A stretch of DNA of 64,000 bases. Origin: Pararhizobium qamdonense. Its GTDB lineage: Bacteria; Pseudomonadota; Alphaproteobacteria; Rhizobiales; Rhizobiaceae. Position numbers and translations under genes: made by a program. This document shows positions 35,858 through 45,178 of this stretch, one piece after another. Position 1 is the stretch's first letter, and each line of letters opens with the position of its first letter. The DNA lies in NCBI RefSeq assembly GCF_029277445.1, contig NZ_CP119566.1, positions 2,048,001 through 2,112,000 on the forward strand, read 5' to 3'. The notes under the pieces were generated by a model, which searched no databases, was not told the origin of the DNA, and worked only from the letters and a program-made list of their open reading frames with translations.

Positions 35858-37061
35858 GGACAGCCGGTGTGGCCCAGCCATCGGCCGGCATGCCGAGGCG
35901 CAGCTGCTCCTTCTGCAGCGCTGCACGGGTGCCGGAGCCAAGGATCCCGTCGATCTTGCCGACGTCATGACCGAGCGTCTGCAGCTTCGTCTGCAGCGCC
36001 TTCATCTCTTCGTCGTTCAGGCCCGGTTCCGGCGTGTGGTTGTCATAGGTGGGGGCGCCGGCAAGCCGCGTTGCGAAATAGGCGGCCGAGGTCGTGTAGA
36101 TGAACGACTGGTTCCATTCGAGATAGACGTTGAAGTTCGGATAGGTCAGGAAGGCGACGCCGTGGCGGCCCTGCGGGATGACCAGCGAGGAGGCAAGCTG
36201 CGGGAACGCCGTATTGCCGTCGCGCGGCTTGACGCCGAGCTTGAACCAGTCGCCTGCGGTCATGCCGGTCTGCAAGCCGGTCTTTTCCCAGGGCAGGTTT
36301 TCCGGCAGGTTGACTTCCTGGATCCAGGGCTGGCCCGCAGTGAAGCCGAGGCTCTTGATGAATTTAGCGGCTGTCAGGATGGCATCCGGCGCGCTCTGCT
36401 TCAGGTTGACGTGACCGTCGCCATCGCCGTCCATGCCCTGCGCGATGATGTCTTCCGGCAGCATCTGCACCTGGCCGATTTCGCCGGCCCATGCACCGGT
36501 GGTGGTTTCCGGATCGAGGTCGCCATGCTGGACCATCTCGATGGCCGAGATCAGCTGCGGGCGGAACATTTCCGGGCGGCGGCAATCATGCGCCAGCGTC
36601 ACCAGGGCGTTGCGGGTGTTGAAATCGCCCTGAACGGCGCCAAAATCGGTTTCCATCGCCCAGAAGGCGGTGATCACCGGTGCTGGAACGCCGAATTCCT
36701 TTTCGGCCCGATCAAAGATCGCGGCATATTCCTTCATCTTCTTTGCGCCGATGTCCAGCCGCGCCTTGCTGACGGTGCGCTGCGAGAATTCGGTAAAACT
36801 CTGCTTGAAGACACCCTGGGCGCGGTCGCGGCTGAGCACTTTTTCGGAAATCGCAGCACCGGCAAGGGCGCGATCCGCCACATCGGCCGGAATGCCCTTG
36901 GCGACAGCCTCAGCCTTGACGCCCTGCAGGAAGGTGGCGAGATCGCCGCCGCAGGCTGCTGCCGGTGTGGCTGGTGCCGCCGCCTGCTGCGCAAGCGCCG
37001 TTGAGGTCAAAAGGGTGAGGAAACCGATCGAAAGAACGGAGCGCAGTGTGCTGCGTGTCAT
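35844..37061 (-). CDS. Lytic murein transglycosylase (MltB-like, SLT_2 plus PG_binding_1)
   Basis: A 405-residue periplasmic peptidoglycan lyase. The signal peptide covers residues 1-25 (ending ALAQ, no lipobox). The SLT_2 catalytic domain (about 40-330) has the acid/base Glu137 in AFWAMETDFG, AGEIGQVQMLPEDI near 205 and GHVNLKQSAPDAI near 232. A PG_binding_1 domain (about 345-405, LQTKLQTLGHDVGKIDGILG) ends the protein. It cleaves glycan strands with formation of 1,6-anhydro-MurNAc. The ATG at 37061 follows AAGGA. The GH25 lysozyme gene lies upstream on the same strand. Confidence 0.93.
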   Translation of the reverse strand: MTRSTLRSVLSIGFLTLLTSTALAQQAAAPATPAAACGGDLATFLQGVKAEAVAKGIPADVADRALAGAAISEKVLSRDRAQGVFKQSFTEFSQRTVSKARLDIGAKKMKEYAAIFDRAEKEFGVPAPVITAFWAMETDFGAVQGDFNTRNALVTLAHDCRRPEMFRPQLISAIEMVQHGDLDPETTTGAWAGEIGQVQMLPEDIIAQGMDGDGDGHVNLKQSAPDAILTAAKFIKSLGFTAGQPWIQEVNLPENLPWEKTGLQTGMTAGDWFKLGVKPRDGNTAFPQLASSLVIPQGRHGVAFLTYPNFNVYLEWNQSFIYTTSAAYFATRLAGAPTYDNHTPEPGLNDEEMKALQTKLQTLGHDVGKIDGILGSGTRAALQKEQLRLGMPADGWATPAVLNAL

Positions 37062-37193
37062 CGCAAGTCCTTGTTGTAAGGCCGGAAACCGGCTGAAAGC
37101 AGCGTAAATACGGCTGCTCGTATCTGGCGGAAAATATGGCAGCGTCTTTCGCACGGCAATGGGGCGGAAAGAAGAAATGACGCTGCGTTTCTA

Positions 37194-37994
37194 TCAGTTT
37201 TGCGCCATTGCCTTGGGCTTGGAAACGGCCGCCACCCAGCTCTTCCAGTTCTTGTGCGAGCCTGCAAAAACATTGATATCGGTATTGCCGCTGATGCCGG
37301 GAATGACGCCGGTGCTGGTATATTGCCAGAAGGCCCAGCGGCGCTCGGTGTAGATTTCCGTCGGGTGGGCTGCGACCGAGCGGACCCAGAAATGATAGTC
37401 TTTGAACTGGCCGACGAGATTGTCGCGGTGGAAATCGACCGAGGTATAGATGATCGGGCGCTTGCCGTAATAGGCTTCCAGCCGGTCCATGAAGCGCTTC
37501 ATTTCGCTCTGAACCGTCAGGGCCGAGGGCCGGTAGCGGCAGGTCTTGGATTCGCCGTTCCATTCGACATCGAGAACCGGAGGCAGATAGACGGCGCTCT
37601 TGGGAACATTGGCGATGAACCAGTCGGCCTGCTGGTCGGCTGTCGAGCAGAAGTAGTAGAAATGATAGGGCGCATAGGGCAGGCCGGCGGCGCGCGCCTC
37701 CTGCCAGTATTCGTTGAACTTGGCGTCGATCCGGTCCTTACCTTCCGTCGCCTTGATGAAGGCGAAGGAGACGCCGGAGGCCTTCACCTTGGCCCAGTCG
37801 ATATCGCCCTGCCATTTCGAGACGTCGATGCCGTGGACCGTGTGATGCTGCGGCGTCTTTGCGCCAAAATCCTGCGGGTCCTTGTCCTGGAACTTCGGCG
37901 GGATCGATGCCGTGGAGACGAGATCGTAATCTGTCGATGTGCAGGCGGAAAGAAGCGAGACAATAGGCAGAAGAGCCAGGAATAGCCGGCGCAT
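37194..37994 (-). CDS. GH25 lysozyme-like lipoprotein
   Basis: A 266-residue putative outer-membrane lipoprotein. The lipobox LLSAC puts the lipidated Cys at residue 18. A GH25 muramidase domain follows (about 53-255): Asp57 in GIDVSKWQGDIDW, Asp142 and Glu144 in VLDVEWNG, and WAFWQYTSTG near 222. It should hydrolyse the MurNAc-GlcNAc bond. The ATG at 37994 is preferred over an upstream ATG because the signal peptide then begins MRRLFLALLP. It is followed 132 nt later by the MltB-like gene; the two may remodel the wall together. Confidence 0.9.
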   Translation of the reverse strand: MRRLFLALLPIVSLLSACTSTDYDLVSTASIPPKFQDKDPQDFGAKTPQHHTVHGIDVSKWQGDIDWAKVKASGVSFAFIKATEGKDRIDAKFNEYWQEARAAGLPYAPYHFYYFCSTADQQADWFIANVPKSAVYLPPVLDVEWNGESKTCRYRPSALTVQSEMKRFMDRLEAYYGKRPIIYTSVDFHRDNLVGQFKDYHFWVRSVAAHPTEIYTERRWAFWQYTSTGVIPGISGNTDINVFAGSHKNWKSWVAAVSKPKAMAQN

Positions 37995-38213
37995 GAGGTT
38001 TCCGTTCTGAAACGATCGACGTTGCTGCCTCACGCGATGATATCCGCTGATGTGAATCCCCCAGGAGGCATGAACCTCATTTTCACCATATCATCGTAAA
38101 AATTGAGTTAGTTTCAAGCGGCAATTGCGAAAGCGGCCCGGCTAACCGTTAACACGGCCTGTTTGCCGGTGACAAATCATGAAGCATGATGATGTCGCGG
38201 GGCTTGTGCCGGG

Positions 38214-38882
38214 TCAGCTGCCGGCACGCCGGTATGTGAATAGCCAGGCGTAGCCGCGTCCGATGGGGCGGAAATCCAAAGTGCCGCTGCGGTCTGCAGC
38301 AACGCCTCTAAGCACGCTCTCCATCGACGGGCGCGGCGTGACGTGGAACCGGCGCAGCCAGGCCTGCAATCCGCGTTTGAAGAACACTGGCAGGCGTTCC
38401 TGCTGGCCGAAATCGGCGATATGCAGCGATCCGCCGGGATTGAGTGCTGCAATGGCTGCGCCGATCGCCTTTTCCCAGTCCGGGATCATCGACAGGGCAT
38501 AGGATATGACGATCCGGTCGAAGCCGGCTTCTCCAAATTCGGCTGCCTTAAAATCGGTGGCGTCGGCGACGCGCAGCACCGTTCCGGTACGGCCGGGTCT
38601 GCTCAGTTTCGCTTCGGCGGACACCAGCATTTCTGCGGAGATATCCAACCCGAACAGCCGCGCATGCGGGAAACGATTGCCGATCAGCGCCAGATTGCGG
38701 CCGGTGCCGCAGCCGACTTCCAGAACGCTGGCGCCCGCTGGAACATCCAGCTCGCGGATCAGCGTGTCGCGGCCGAACAGATAATATTTGCGGGTCAGGT
38801 CGTAGAAATGCCGCTGGGTGCGATACATCCGGTCCATGCGGTCGGCATGGCTGCCGCCTGCACCGGTCTCGATCGCCGTCAT
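38214..38882 (-). CDS. btaB: S-adenosylmethionine:diacylglycerylhomoserine N-methyltransferase BtaB
   Basis: A 222-residue class-I methyltransferase with SAM motif VLEVGCGTGRN at about 53-63 and RIVISYALSMIPDW near 124. It starts inside the stop of btaA (ATGA overlap), so both are co-translated. BtaB methylates diacylglycerylhomoserine three times to give the betaine lipid DGTS, a phosphorus-free substitute for phosphatidylcholine made under phosphate limitation in Rhizobiales. The assignment rests on homology pattern and the btaA neighbour. Confidence 0.88.
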   Translation of the reverse strand: MTAIETGAGGSHADRMDRMYRTQRHFYDLTRKYYLFGRDTLIRELDVPAGASVLEVGCGTGRNLALIGNRFPHARLFGLDISAEMLVSAEAKLSRPGRTGTVLRVADATDFKAAEFGEAGFDRIVISYALSMIPDWEKAIGAAIAALNPGGSLHIADFGQQERLPVFFKRGLQAWLRRFHVTPRPSMESVLRGVAADRSGTLDFRPIGRGYAWLFTYRRAGS

Positions 38883-40129
38883 GCGATCTTCCTGTAGATG
38901 TGGAAGCCGCCATAGATGGCCGAGCGGTCCTTCAAATTGAGCGCCTGCGACTGCTCGCGATCATACTGCCATTGGCCAAGCACGTTTTCGGACACGCGGC
39001 CCTCCAGAATGCTGGCTTCTGCGGCCGTGCGGAAGATGACCATGGCGCCCTCCGCCGATGTGCGGGTGATTTCGCTCCACAGGTCGTTCAGCTGCCGGTC
39101 GTTCATCCAGTCCTGCGCATCGAGCAGCACGTAGCGATCGACGGAGCCGGCGGCTTTCCTGGCCAGGAGTTCGGTGAAGCTTTCGTGATGGACATGCACG
39201 CGCCCGGCATTGTTGCGGATGGTCTCGTGGCGGCTAGCGTGCAGATAGTCCGGCAGGTCGCCTTCATGCGGCAGGGGATAGCGGCGGGCAAAGGCCTGCC
39301 AGGCAAAGTAGTTTTCCTTCAGCGGAAAATGGCAGCAGAGCTTTTCCAGCCGGTGGCGCAGGACGCCGGCGAGTGATTTTTCCGCGCTGAGGCTTGCCAG
39401 TTCGTCGAACTGCTGCGGCGGAATGCCAAGGCCGAACAGCGAGCTCTTGCGGCTGGTGATCCAGCGGATGACCGGGCGGTCGAACAGCGGAGAAAGCCGT
39501 TCGTCGAAGAACTGGCGCTGCTCGCGCATCGAGCGGGCATTGGCAAGTTCGCTCGGATCGACGCCGTGCAGGCGTGCCAGGAGATGACCAAGGCCGATGA
39601 AGCGGCCGAGCAGGCCGGTGCGGTAGATGTTTTTGCCAAAGACAGTGATGCGGCGCTGGCCGGTCAGGCTGCGGGCATTCCAGTATTGGCGGGTTGCATT
39701 GTCGAGCTTGGGCGCAATGAAGAGATCATAGGCCTGGACGTTGCTGGCATTATCATGCCGGGCGAGGAAGCGGACGATATCCGCATGGCCCGGAAGATGG
39801 CGGAACGCGGCGAGCTTCAAGCGGTTCAGCGCCACGTGATGCCGGTTGAGATCGACCACATCGATGCGCTCGGGTGCTGCCGAGAGATAGGCGAGCATGT
39901 TGCAGCCGCCCGATCCGATGGTGACGATATGATGTTCCGGGCGCAGCTGCATCGCTGCCATATCGACGGCCGGATCCTCCCAGATCTGCGGGTAGACGAG
40001 GCCGGTGAAGAGCAGGCCGAACAGACGTTCCGACAGGCCTTCCAAACTCAGCGCCTTGTGCTGGATCAGCGCGGTTTTCAGCTTGCGGTTCCGTTTGCCG
40101 TAGCCTGCATCGGGTGCGAGATCGGTCAT
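38879..40129 (-). CDS. btaA: S-adenosylmethionine:diacylglycerol 3-amino-3-carboxypropyl transferase BtaA
   Basis: A 416-residue DUF3419-family enzyme that transfers the 3-amino-3-carboxypropyl group of SAM to diacylglycerol, the first step of DGTS synthesis. Family blocks: YPQIWEDPAVDMAAM near 47, IVTIGSGGCNMLAYLSA near 70, LDAQDWMNDRQLNDLW near 346 and FRTAAE near 376. The ATG at 40129 has AGGC-rich sequence upstream; the longer in-frame start at 40198 is unlikely. Its promoter region is shared with the divergent GGDEF-EAL gene. A weak Pho-box-like pattern exists upstream. Confidence 0.9.
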   Translation of the reverse strand: MTDLAPDAGYGKRNRKLKTALIQHKALSLEGLSERLFGLLFTGLVYPQIWEDPAVDMAAMQLRPEHHIVTIGSGGCNMLAYLSAAPERIDVVDLNRHHVALNRLKLAAFRHLPGHADIVRFLARHDNASNVQAYDLFIAPKLDNATRQYWNARSLTGQRRITVFGKNIYRTGLLGRFIGLGHLLARLHGVDPSELANARSMREQRQFFDERLSPLFDRPVIRWITSRKSSLFGLGIPPQQFDELASLSAEKSLAGVLRHRLEKLCCHFPLKENYFAWQAFARRYPLPHEGDLPDYLHASRHETIRNNAGRVHVHHESFTELLARKAAGSVDRYVLLDAQDWMNDRQLNDLWSEITRTSAEGAMVIFRTAAEASILEGRVSENVLGQWQYDREQSQALNLKDRSAIYGGFHIYRKIA

Positions 40130-40275
40130 GTCTGCCTGCCATCCGTTGACGTTGGATGGAGCTTCTAAGACGAGTCCGCTACATTTTGATGACGGCAAAT
40201 TTCTATGATTTCTTACCCGTAAGAATTGATTAAACCTGTCTATGTTAGGTAGAATAAGTTTTTCGGGGCGCTAAC

Positions 40276-41853
40276 ATGATGTTAAAGGCTTTTCTGCCGA
40301 AGTCCGAGCAGCGGTATGCTGTGATGGGCGCGGCGATCGGGGCATTGTTTCCGGCAGTTGGTATTATTTATGATAGCATGAGCGGCAATGCTCACGGATT
40401 TTTGGGCAGCGGCACGCTGGCCGCATCGCATGTTTCACTCGTCCTGATGCCGCTTGTCTGCGGTCTGTTCTTTTACCAGCGCGGGCGCACGCAAAGCCGG
40501 CTGTTGGACGAGCTTGAGCTGCGCCGCAAGACGGAAGAAAACCTGTCGCATATCGTCCACACCGATCAGCTGACCGGCATGGCCAACCGGGTGGCGCTGG
40601 AGCGCGATCTTCGCGACATTCTTGCCACCGGGCCGGTGCCTGCGGGCCGTACCGCTCTTTTGATGCTGGACCTCGACCGTTTCAAATTCGTCAATGATTC
40701 CATGGGGCATGATGCCGGAGATGCCTTGCTCGTGGCGCTCGGCAGGCGGTTGATCCAGGCGATGTCGGGGATTGCTTCGGTCTACCGGATGGGGGGCGAC
40801 GAGTTCGTCATCGTCGTTGCCGGGTCTCCGTCCGACGGCAAGCTCGACGATATCTGCGTGACCATCAAGGGGCTGTTTGCCGAACCGTTCCAGCTTGCGT
40901 CCGCGCAGTTCTGGACCGGCGGCAGCATCGGGGTTGCCTATGTGGAACCGGACGACCCGTCGATTTCCGCAGTGCTCAAACGCGCCGATCTCGCGCTTTA
41001 CAAGGCCAAGGAAATTGCCGGCAACAGCCACGTGGTCTACGCGCCCGATATGGCTGAAGAGGCAACGCGCAAGGGCGAGATCGAGTACGACCTGTCCCGC
41101 GCTCTGGCGGCCGGTGAATTCTACCTGGAGTATCAGCCGATCGTCGGGATCGAAAGCCGGGCTATCCGCGCCTTTGAAGCACTGATTCGCTGGCGCCACC
41201 CCGACAAGGGCATCATTCCGCCCGATCATTTCATCGCTTCTGCCGAAAAGACCGGGCTTATCTTGCCGATCGGCAACTGGGTTTTGCGGACCGCCTGCCT
41301 GGAGGCGGCGCGGTGGCCGGCCCCGACCGGCATCGCTGTCAATGTCGCCGGCGACCAGTTCAAGGACCGGGCTTTCGTTCCGCATGTGAAGGCATGCCTC
41401 GCTGAGGCGGGACTTGCGCCCGGCCGCCTGACCATCGAGGTCACCGAATCGATCTTTTACGTCGATGCGGCCATCATCAGCGACAGCCTGACGGAGCTTC
41501 GCGCGCACGGCGTGCGCATCGCGCTTGACGATTTCGGCATCGGCTTTTCGTCGATCAACAATCTCAGGCGCTTTCCGCTCGACCAGCTCAAGGTCGATCG
41601 CTCGTTTACCCAGGCGATGCTTGGCAATCAGCGGGATGCCGAAATCGTCGATATCATCCTGCAGCTGGGAAACACGTTCCAGGTCTCCACCACCATTGAG
41701 GGTATCGAAACCGAGGGGCAGATGGAATTCGTGCGCGCGCTCGGTGCTTCGGAAGCGCAGGGTTACCTGATTTCGCGCCCGGTGTCGGCGGAGGGGGCGA
41801 TGGCCATCCTGAAGCGCGAACCGGAGCAACTGGCGGCACGATCCATCGGTTAG
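40276..41853 (+). CDS. Membrane GGDEF-EAL protein (cyclic-di-GMP turnover)
   Basis: A 525-residue protein. Two hydrophobic segments (about 17-33 and 48-68) anchor it, followed by a coiled-coil linker (about 70-95). The GGDEF domain (about 96-258) has an intact MGGDEF (173-177) but no RxxD inhibitory site before it. The EAL domain (about 270-512) keeps EALIRW (301-306), TESIFY, DDFGIGFSS (DDFG-G variant) and EGIETEGQ. Both domains look catalytically possible, so it could make or degrade c-di-GMP; the net activity is uncertain. A 7-nt dyad TTCTTAC/GTAAGAA lies at 40210-40225 in the divergent gap with btaA. Confidence 0.93.
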   Translation: MMLKAFLPKSEQRYAVMGAAIGALFPAVGIIYDSMSGNAHGFLGSGTLAASHVSLVLMPLVCGLFFYQRGRTQSRLLDELELRRKTEENLSHIVHTDQLTGMANRVALERDLRDILATGPVPAGRTALLMLDLDRFKFVNDSMGHDAGDALLVALGRRLIQAMSGIASVYRMGGDEFVIVVAGSPSDGKLDDICVTIKGLFAEPFQLASAQFWTGGSIGVAYVEPDDPSISAVLKRADLALYKAKEIAGNSHVVYAPDMAEEATRKGEIEYDLSRALAAGEFYLEYQPIVGIESRAIRAFEALIRWRHPDKGIIPPDHFIASAEKTGLILPIGNWVLRTACLEAARWPAPTGIAVNVAGDQFKDRAFVPHVKACLAEAGLAPGRLTIEVTESIFYVDAAIISDSLTELRAHGVRIALDDFGIGFSSINNLRRFPLDQLKVDRSFTQAMLGNQRDAEIVDIILQLGNTFQVSTTIEGIETEGQMEFVRALGASEAQGYLISRPVSAEGAMAILKREPEQLAARSIG

Positions 41854-41972
41854 GGCCTCATTTCCTGTATGAGGCTTCAGAAACATGTTTAGCGTCAATG
41901 TGATTGCCACAAAGCCTTCCTAAATGCGTGAAATCCTGTTTGTGTAAAAATAGCGAAGCAGGGGCGATGCGC

Positions 41973-43325
41973 ATGCGGAAAAAAAGGTGGTTCTGGCTTG
42001 CGGGCTCGGTCTCGGCAGCGTTGGCTGCCGTTGCGGGCTGGCTTGTCGTCGCCCCGCCGGACCTTCTGCGGATCGGTGACGGCTATGCGGCCAAGATTGT
42101 GTGTTCGAACGTTTTCATCGCAGACAGGGACGCCAATGCCGTTCTTGCCGATGATGTCCAGGCGCCGGGACATCCGCTTTTGCGGCTGGTGCGGATTTCC
42201 GTCGATGACACCCGAAAGACCGTGACGGCGCGCCTGTTCGGTTTTGCAGCGCCCGGCCGGGCGATCTATCGCGAGGGGCTTGGCTGCACCAATGTGACCG
42301 AGGGCGAATTTGCCGCCTTTCCGGGCAACAGGCAGCTGCGCCGCCGGCCGCCGCAATCGGATGAGGGCAAGCCCTGGCCGGATGGAAGCGGCACGGCGAT
42401 CAACCCGGCAGTCCAGACGCTTCTGACCGATCCGCAGCTGGTCGGCCCCGGCATGCGCGCCGTCGTCGTCGTCAAGGATGGCAGGATCGTTGCGGAAAAT
42501 TACGGCGAAGGCTTCAACAGCGCGACGCCTTTGCTTGGCTGGTCGATGACCAAGTCGGTGACGGCTGCACTGATTGGCCTTCGAATCCGCGACGGCCAGA
42601 TGGCGCTCGATCGCACCGAGCTTCTGCCGCAATGGCGAAACGATCCGCGCAGCCAGATCAAGCTGGCCGATCTGATGGCCATGCAGAGCGGGCTTCAATT
42701 CAACGAGGGCTATGGCGACGTCGCCGACGTCACGCGCATGCTCTTTCTGGAAGGCGACATGGCCAGTTTCTCGGCGTCCAAGCCGCTGGAGGCAAAGCCG
42801 GGCGAACGCTTCAGCTATTCCAGCGGCACGACCACCATCCTGTCGCGGCTCTGGATGGACACGTTCGGCAGCGTGCGCGAGGCCCTGACCTTTCCGCGCG
42901 CCGCGCTCTTCAGGCCGCTTGGCATGAACAGCGCGGTGTTGGAGCCGGACGCGCACGGAACCTTCGTCGGTTCCTCCTATATGTATGCGACGGCGCGTGA
43001 CTGGGCGCGCTTCGGCCTCTTCCTGCTTCAGAATGGCAGCTGGAACGGCGAGCAATTGCTGCCGCAGGATTTCGTCAGCTATATGCGCACGCCGACCCAG
43101 GCCTCCGGCGGCCGCTATGGGGCAGGGCAGGTCTGGACCAAGTTCGGAAATGAGGGCGGCCCGCCCTTGCCAGGCGATGCCTATTGGATGCAGGGGCATG
43201 ACGGCCAAAGCGTCATGCTGGTACCCTCGCATGGTCTTGCGGTCGTACGTCTCGGATTGACGCCGTCCCGCAGCGGCTATGACGTGCGCCAGTTGCAGGC
43301 CAAAATAATAGAGGCGGTCAACTGA
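41973..43325 (+). CDS. Beta-lactamase-family serine hydrolase (6-aminohexanoate-dimer hydrolase-like)
   Basis: A 450-residue protein anchored or secreted by an N-terminal hydrophobic segment (about 5-25). The class-C beta-lactamase fold shows the nucleophile motif SMTK (Ser191, Lys194), YSSGTT near 268 (Tyr general base) and GHDGQSV near 413. Resembles NylB-like esterases/amidases rather than true beta-lactamases; substrate unknown. The ATG at 41973 has AGGGG eight bases upstream; an ATG at 41967 is too close. It is 119 nt after the GGDEF-EAL gene and a hairpin follows its stop. Confidence 0.85.
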   Translation: MRKKRWFWLAGSVSAALAAVAGWLVVAPPDLLRIGDGYAAKIVCSNVFIADRDANAVLADDVQAPGHPLLRLVRISVDDTRKTVTARLFGFAAPGRAIYREGLGCTNVTEGEFAAFPGNRQLRRRPPQSDEGKPWPDGSGTAINPAVQTLLTDPQLVGPGMRAVVVVKDGRIVAENYGEGFNSATPLLGWSMTKSVTAALIGLRIRDGQMALDRTELLPQWRNDPRSQIKLADLMAMQSGLQFNEGYGDVADVTRMLFLEGDMASFSASKPLEAKPGERFSYSSGTTTILSRLWMDTFGSVREALTFPRAALFRPLGMNSAVLEPDAHGTFVGSSYMYATARDWARFGLFLLQNGSWNGEQLLPQDFVSYMRTPTQASGGRYGAGQVWTKFGNEGGPPLPGDAYWMQGHDGQSVMLVPSHGLAVVRLGLTPSRSGYDVRQLQAKIIEAVN

Positions 43326-43360
43326 CCGCCCCTGAAGTTAAAATTTCAAATTGAAATTCA

Positions 43361-43375
43361 AAAGCCGAAGGCTTT
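43361..43375 (-). terminator. Short hairpin terminator between convergent genes
   Basis: AAAGCC (43361-43366), GAA, GGCTTT (43370-43375). Read on the minus strand it is followed by TTTTGAATTT, so it best serves the lytic transglycosylase gene ending at 43382, but its A/T flanks allow some activity on both strands. Confidence 0.6.
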
Positions 43376-43381
43376 GCAGCC

Positions 43382-44341
43382 TTACCGCATGCCGAGAGTA
43401 TCGAGCAGGCCCTTGCGCTTGGCGTGGTAATAGTAGCCGCTGGCATAGAGCTTGACTGCGCCGTCGTTCTGGTTGTCGGCCACCATCCAGGCGCCGGCCA
43501 GATATTTCGTGGCATATTTCAGATTGGTTTCGGCATCGAACAGGCCTTCAGCCGGGCCTTCATAACCAAGACCCTTGGCCGTGTTGTAGCGGATCTGCAT
43601 CAGGCCGTAATTGCCGGAGTGATAGGCGCGCGGATTGTAGGTGCTTTCGCGCTTGACGACGCGGTGAACCAGGTCTTCCGGGATATTGTTGAGCTTGGCG
43701 TAATAGGTGATGAGACGATCGAGTTCCGGGCGCGAGCTGGTCGGCTTTTGCGTGATGCCGAGGGACGCGGGGATCGATTTGGCCATGGCATAGGCGCTGG
43801 CACCGATCGACGGCTTGGCAACGGGAACGATCATGCGCTTGGCGACCAATGTTTCCAGGCCCATGGGTTCGCCGGTATCGAAATCCGATTCCATCGCGGC
43901 CATCATCATGCCTTCGGGAATCTGCGGCACGCGATCGGATTTTGCCGATGCTTGTGCGTTCTCGGTTTCCGGCACAATGGCAGCCGAAGCGGCCTGCGCG
44001 GCTGCGGATGTCTGGGGCGCCACCAGTGCATTGGCGGCCACCGCAGGAACCGCAGCCGGGTTGGCAGAGGCGGTCTGTGCCGGTGCTGTCTCGCCGGGCT
44101 TCATCATCGCTGTTTCAGCTGCAAGGGCTGCCGCTGTGGCCGATGCTGCGCCGTCCGGGGCCGGCAAAGCGTAGGCCGTCATTTCCGTTCCGGGCTTTGG
44201 CAGCGGGGTGACCGTCTGCACTGCCATCAGCTGTTCCATCGGCGTTCGCTCGACGCTCGAACAACCGGTAACAAGCGATACCGAGATCAGGGCGCAGGCT
44301 GTAACAGCCGGTTTTGAAACGGAAAAACGGAAATTCGCCAT
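43382..44341 (-). CDS. SLT-domain lytic transglycosylase lipoprotein
   Basis: A 319-residue putative lipoprotein. The lipobox LVTGC gives lipidated Cys27. Residues 40-145 are Ala/Pro/Glu-rich low-complexity sequence, probably a flexible spacer from the outer membrane. The C-terminal SLT domain (about 205-315) has catalytic Glu232 in VVKRESTYNP, then GNYGLMQIRYNTAKGLGY and a family Tyr/Ala motif near YASGYYYHAK. It cleaves peptidoglycan glycan strands. Convergent with the serine hydrolase gene. Confidence 0.9.
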   Translation of the reverse strand: MANFRFSVSKPAVTACALISVSLVTGCSSVERTPMEQLMAVQTVTPLPKPGTEMTAYALPAPDGAASATAAALAAETAMMKPGETAPAQTASANPAAVPAVAANALVAPQTSAAAQAASAAIVPETENAQASAKSDRVPQIPEGMMMAAMESDFDTGEPMGLETLVAKRMIVPVAKPSIGASAYAMAKSIPASLGITQKPTSSRPELDRLITYYAKLNNIPEDLVHRVVKRESTYNPRAYHSGNYGLMQIRYNTAKGLGYEGPAEGLFDAETNLKYATKYLAGAWMVADNQNDGAVKLYASGYYYHAKRKGLLDTLGMR

Positions 44342-44458
44342 GCTGTCACTTTCGTGCTGTCAGGCCCCACAGCCCTATGCAAATCAGCAGCCAGAGGCCA
44401 CCATGCGCTGGATGTCATTAACCTATGAGACGCTGCACCGCAAGCGTGGGACGCTTTT

Positions 44459-45094
44459 TCAGGTGCCGGCGCGCCGCAAACCGGCCGTCAGAAGGCCCGC
44501 GCCGATCAAAAGCGACCCGCCCGTGCGGTTGACGATGGCCTGAACTTTGAGCTTTCGAATCGTCTGGCGCGCCGCCGAAGCCATCAATGCGTAGAGCGTC
44601 GCATTCAGGGTCGCGAGCACCAGGAACGTGGTTTCGAAGATCATCATCTGGTTGAACAGGGGGCGGCTGAGATCGAGGAACTGCGGCAGGAAGGCCACGA
44701 AAAACACGATGCTTTTCGGGTTGAGCGCCGTGACCACGTAGGTGTGCAGGAAGATGCGCAAGGGGCGCTCTGCCGGGACCGACATCGTGCCATCGGCAGC
44801 CTCGGTTGCGATCGGCGCGCGCCAGAGCTTGATGCCGAGCCAGATCAAATAGGCGGCACCCACCCATTTCAGGACGGTGAAAACCGCAGCCGATGTGGCG
44901 AGCAGCGCGCCAAGGCCGAGCATCGATGCGGTCATTGCGGTGAAATCGCCGAGGGCTACGCCGGCGACCGTGGCGGTCGCCACCTTGCGGCCGTGACCGA
45001 GCGCATAGGAAATGACGAGCAGGATCGTCGGGCCGGGAATGGCAAGCAGGATGGCGGAGGCGGCAACGAAGGCCAGCCAGTGTTCGATCGACAT
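44459..45094 (-). CDS. LysE/RhtB-family amino-acid exporter
   Basis: A 211-residue inner-membrane protein with about six transmembrane segments. The family motif AIPGPTILLVISYALGHGRK lies near 18-37, TATVAGVALGDF follows, and NPKSIVFFVAFLPQFLD is near 126-142. It probably exports amino acids or homoserine lactone-like compounds. The ATG at 45094 has GGAG nine bases upstream; an ATG at 45157 adds a poorly conserved extension. Confidence 0.9.
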   Translation of the reverse strand: MSIEHWLAFVAASAILLAIPGPTILLVISYALGHGRKVATATVAGVALGDFTAMTASMLGLGALLATSAAVFTVLKWVGAAYLIWLGIKLWRAPIATEAADGTMSVPAERPLRIFLHTYVVTALNPKSIVFFVAFLPQFLDLSRPLFNQMMIFETTFLVLATLNATLYALMASAARQTIRKLKVQAIVNRTGGSLLIGAGLLTAGLRRAGT

Positions 45095-45178
45095 GAAAAC
45101 GGCTCCGTTTGGGTGTGGCGTCCGATCGAGGAAGCCATGCGCAAACGAAGCCGTCAATAGGCGTTTATGAGCCGGATA

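Noticed and set aside
44442..44459. AAGCGT-GGG-ACGCTTTTT as a plus-strand terminator
   Set aside because: No plus-strand gene ends nearby (both flanking genes are on the minus strand), and on the minus strand the hairpin lacks a T-run.
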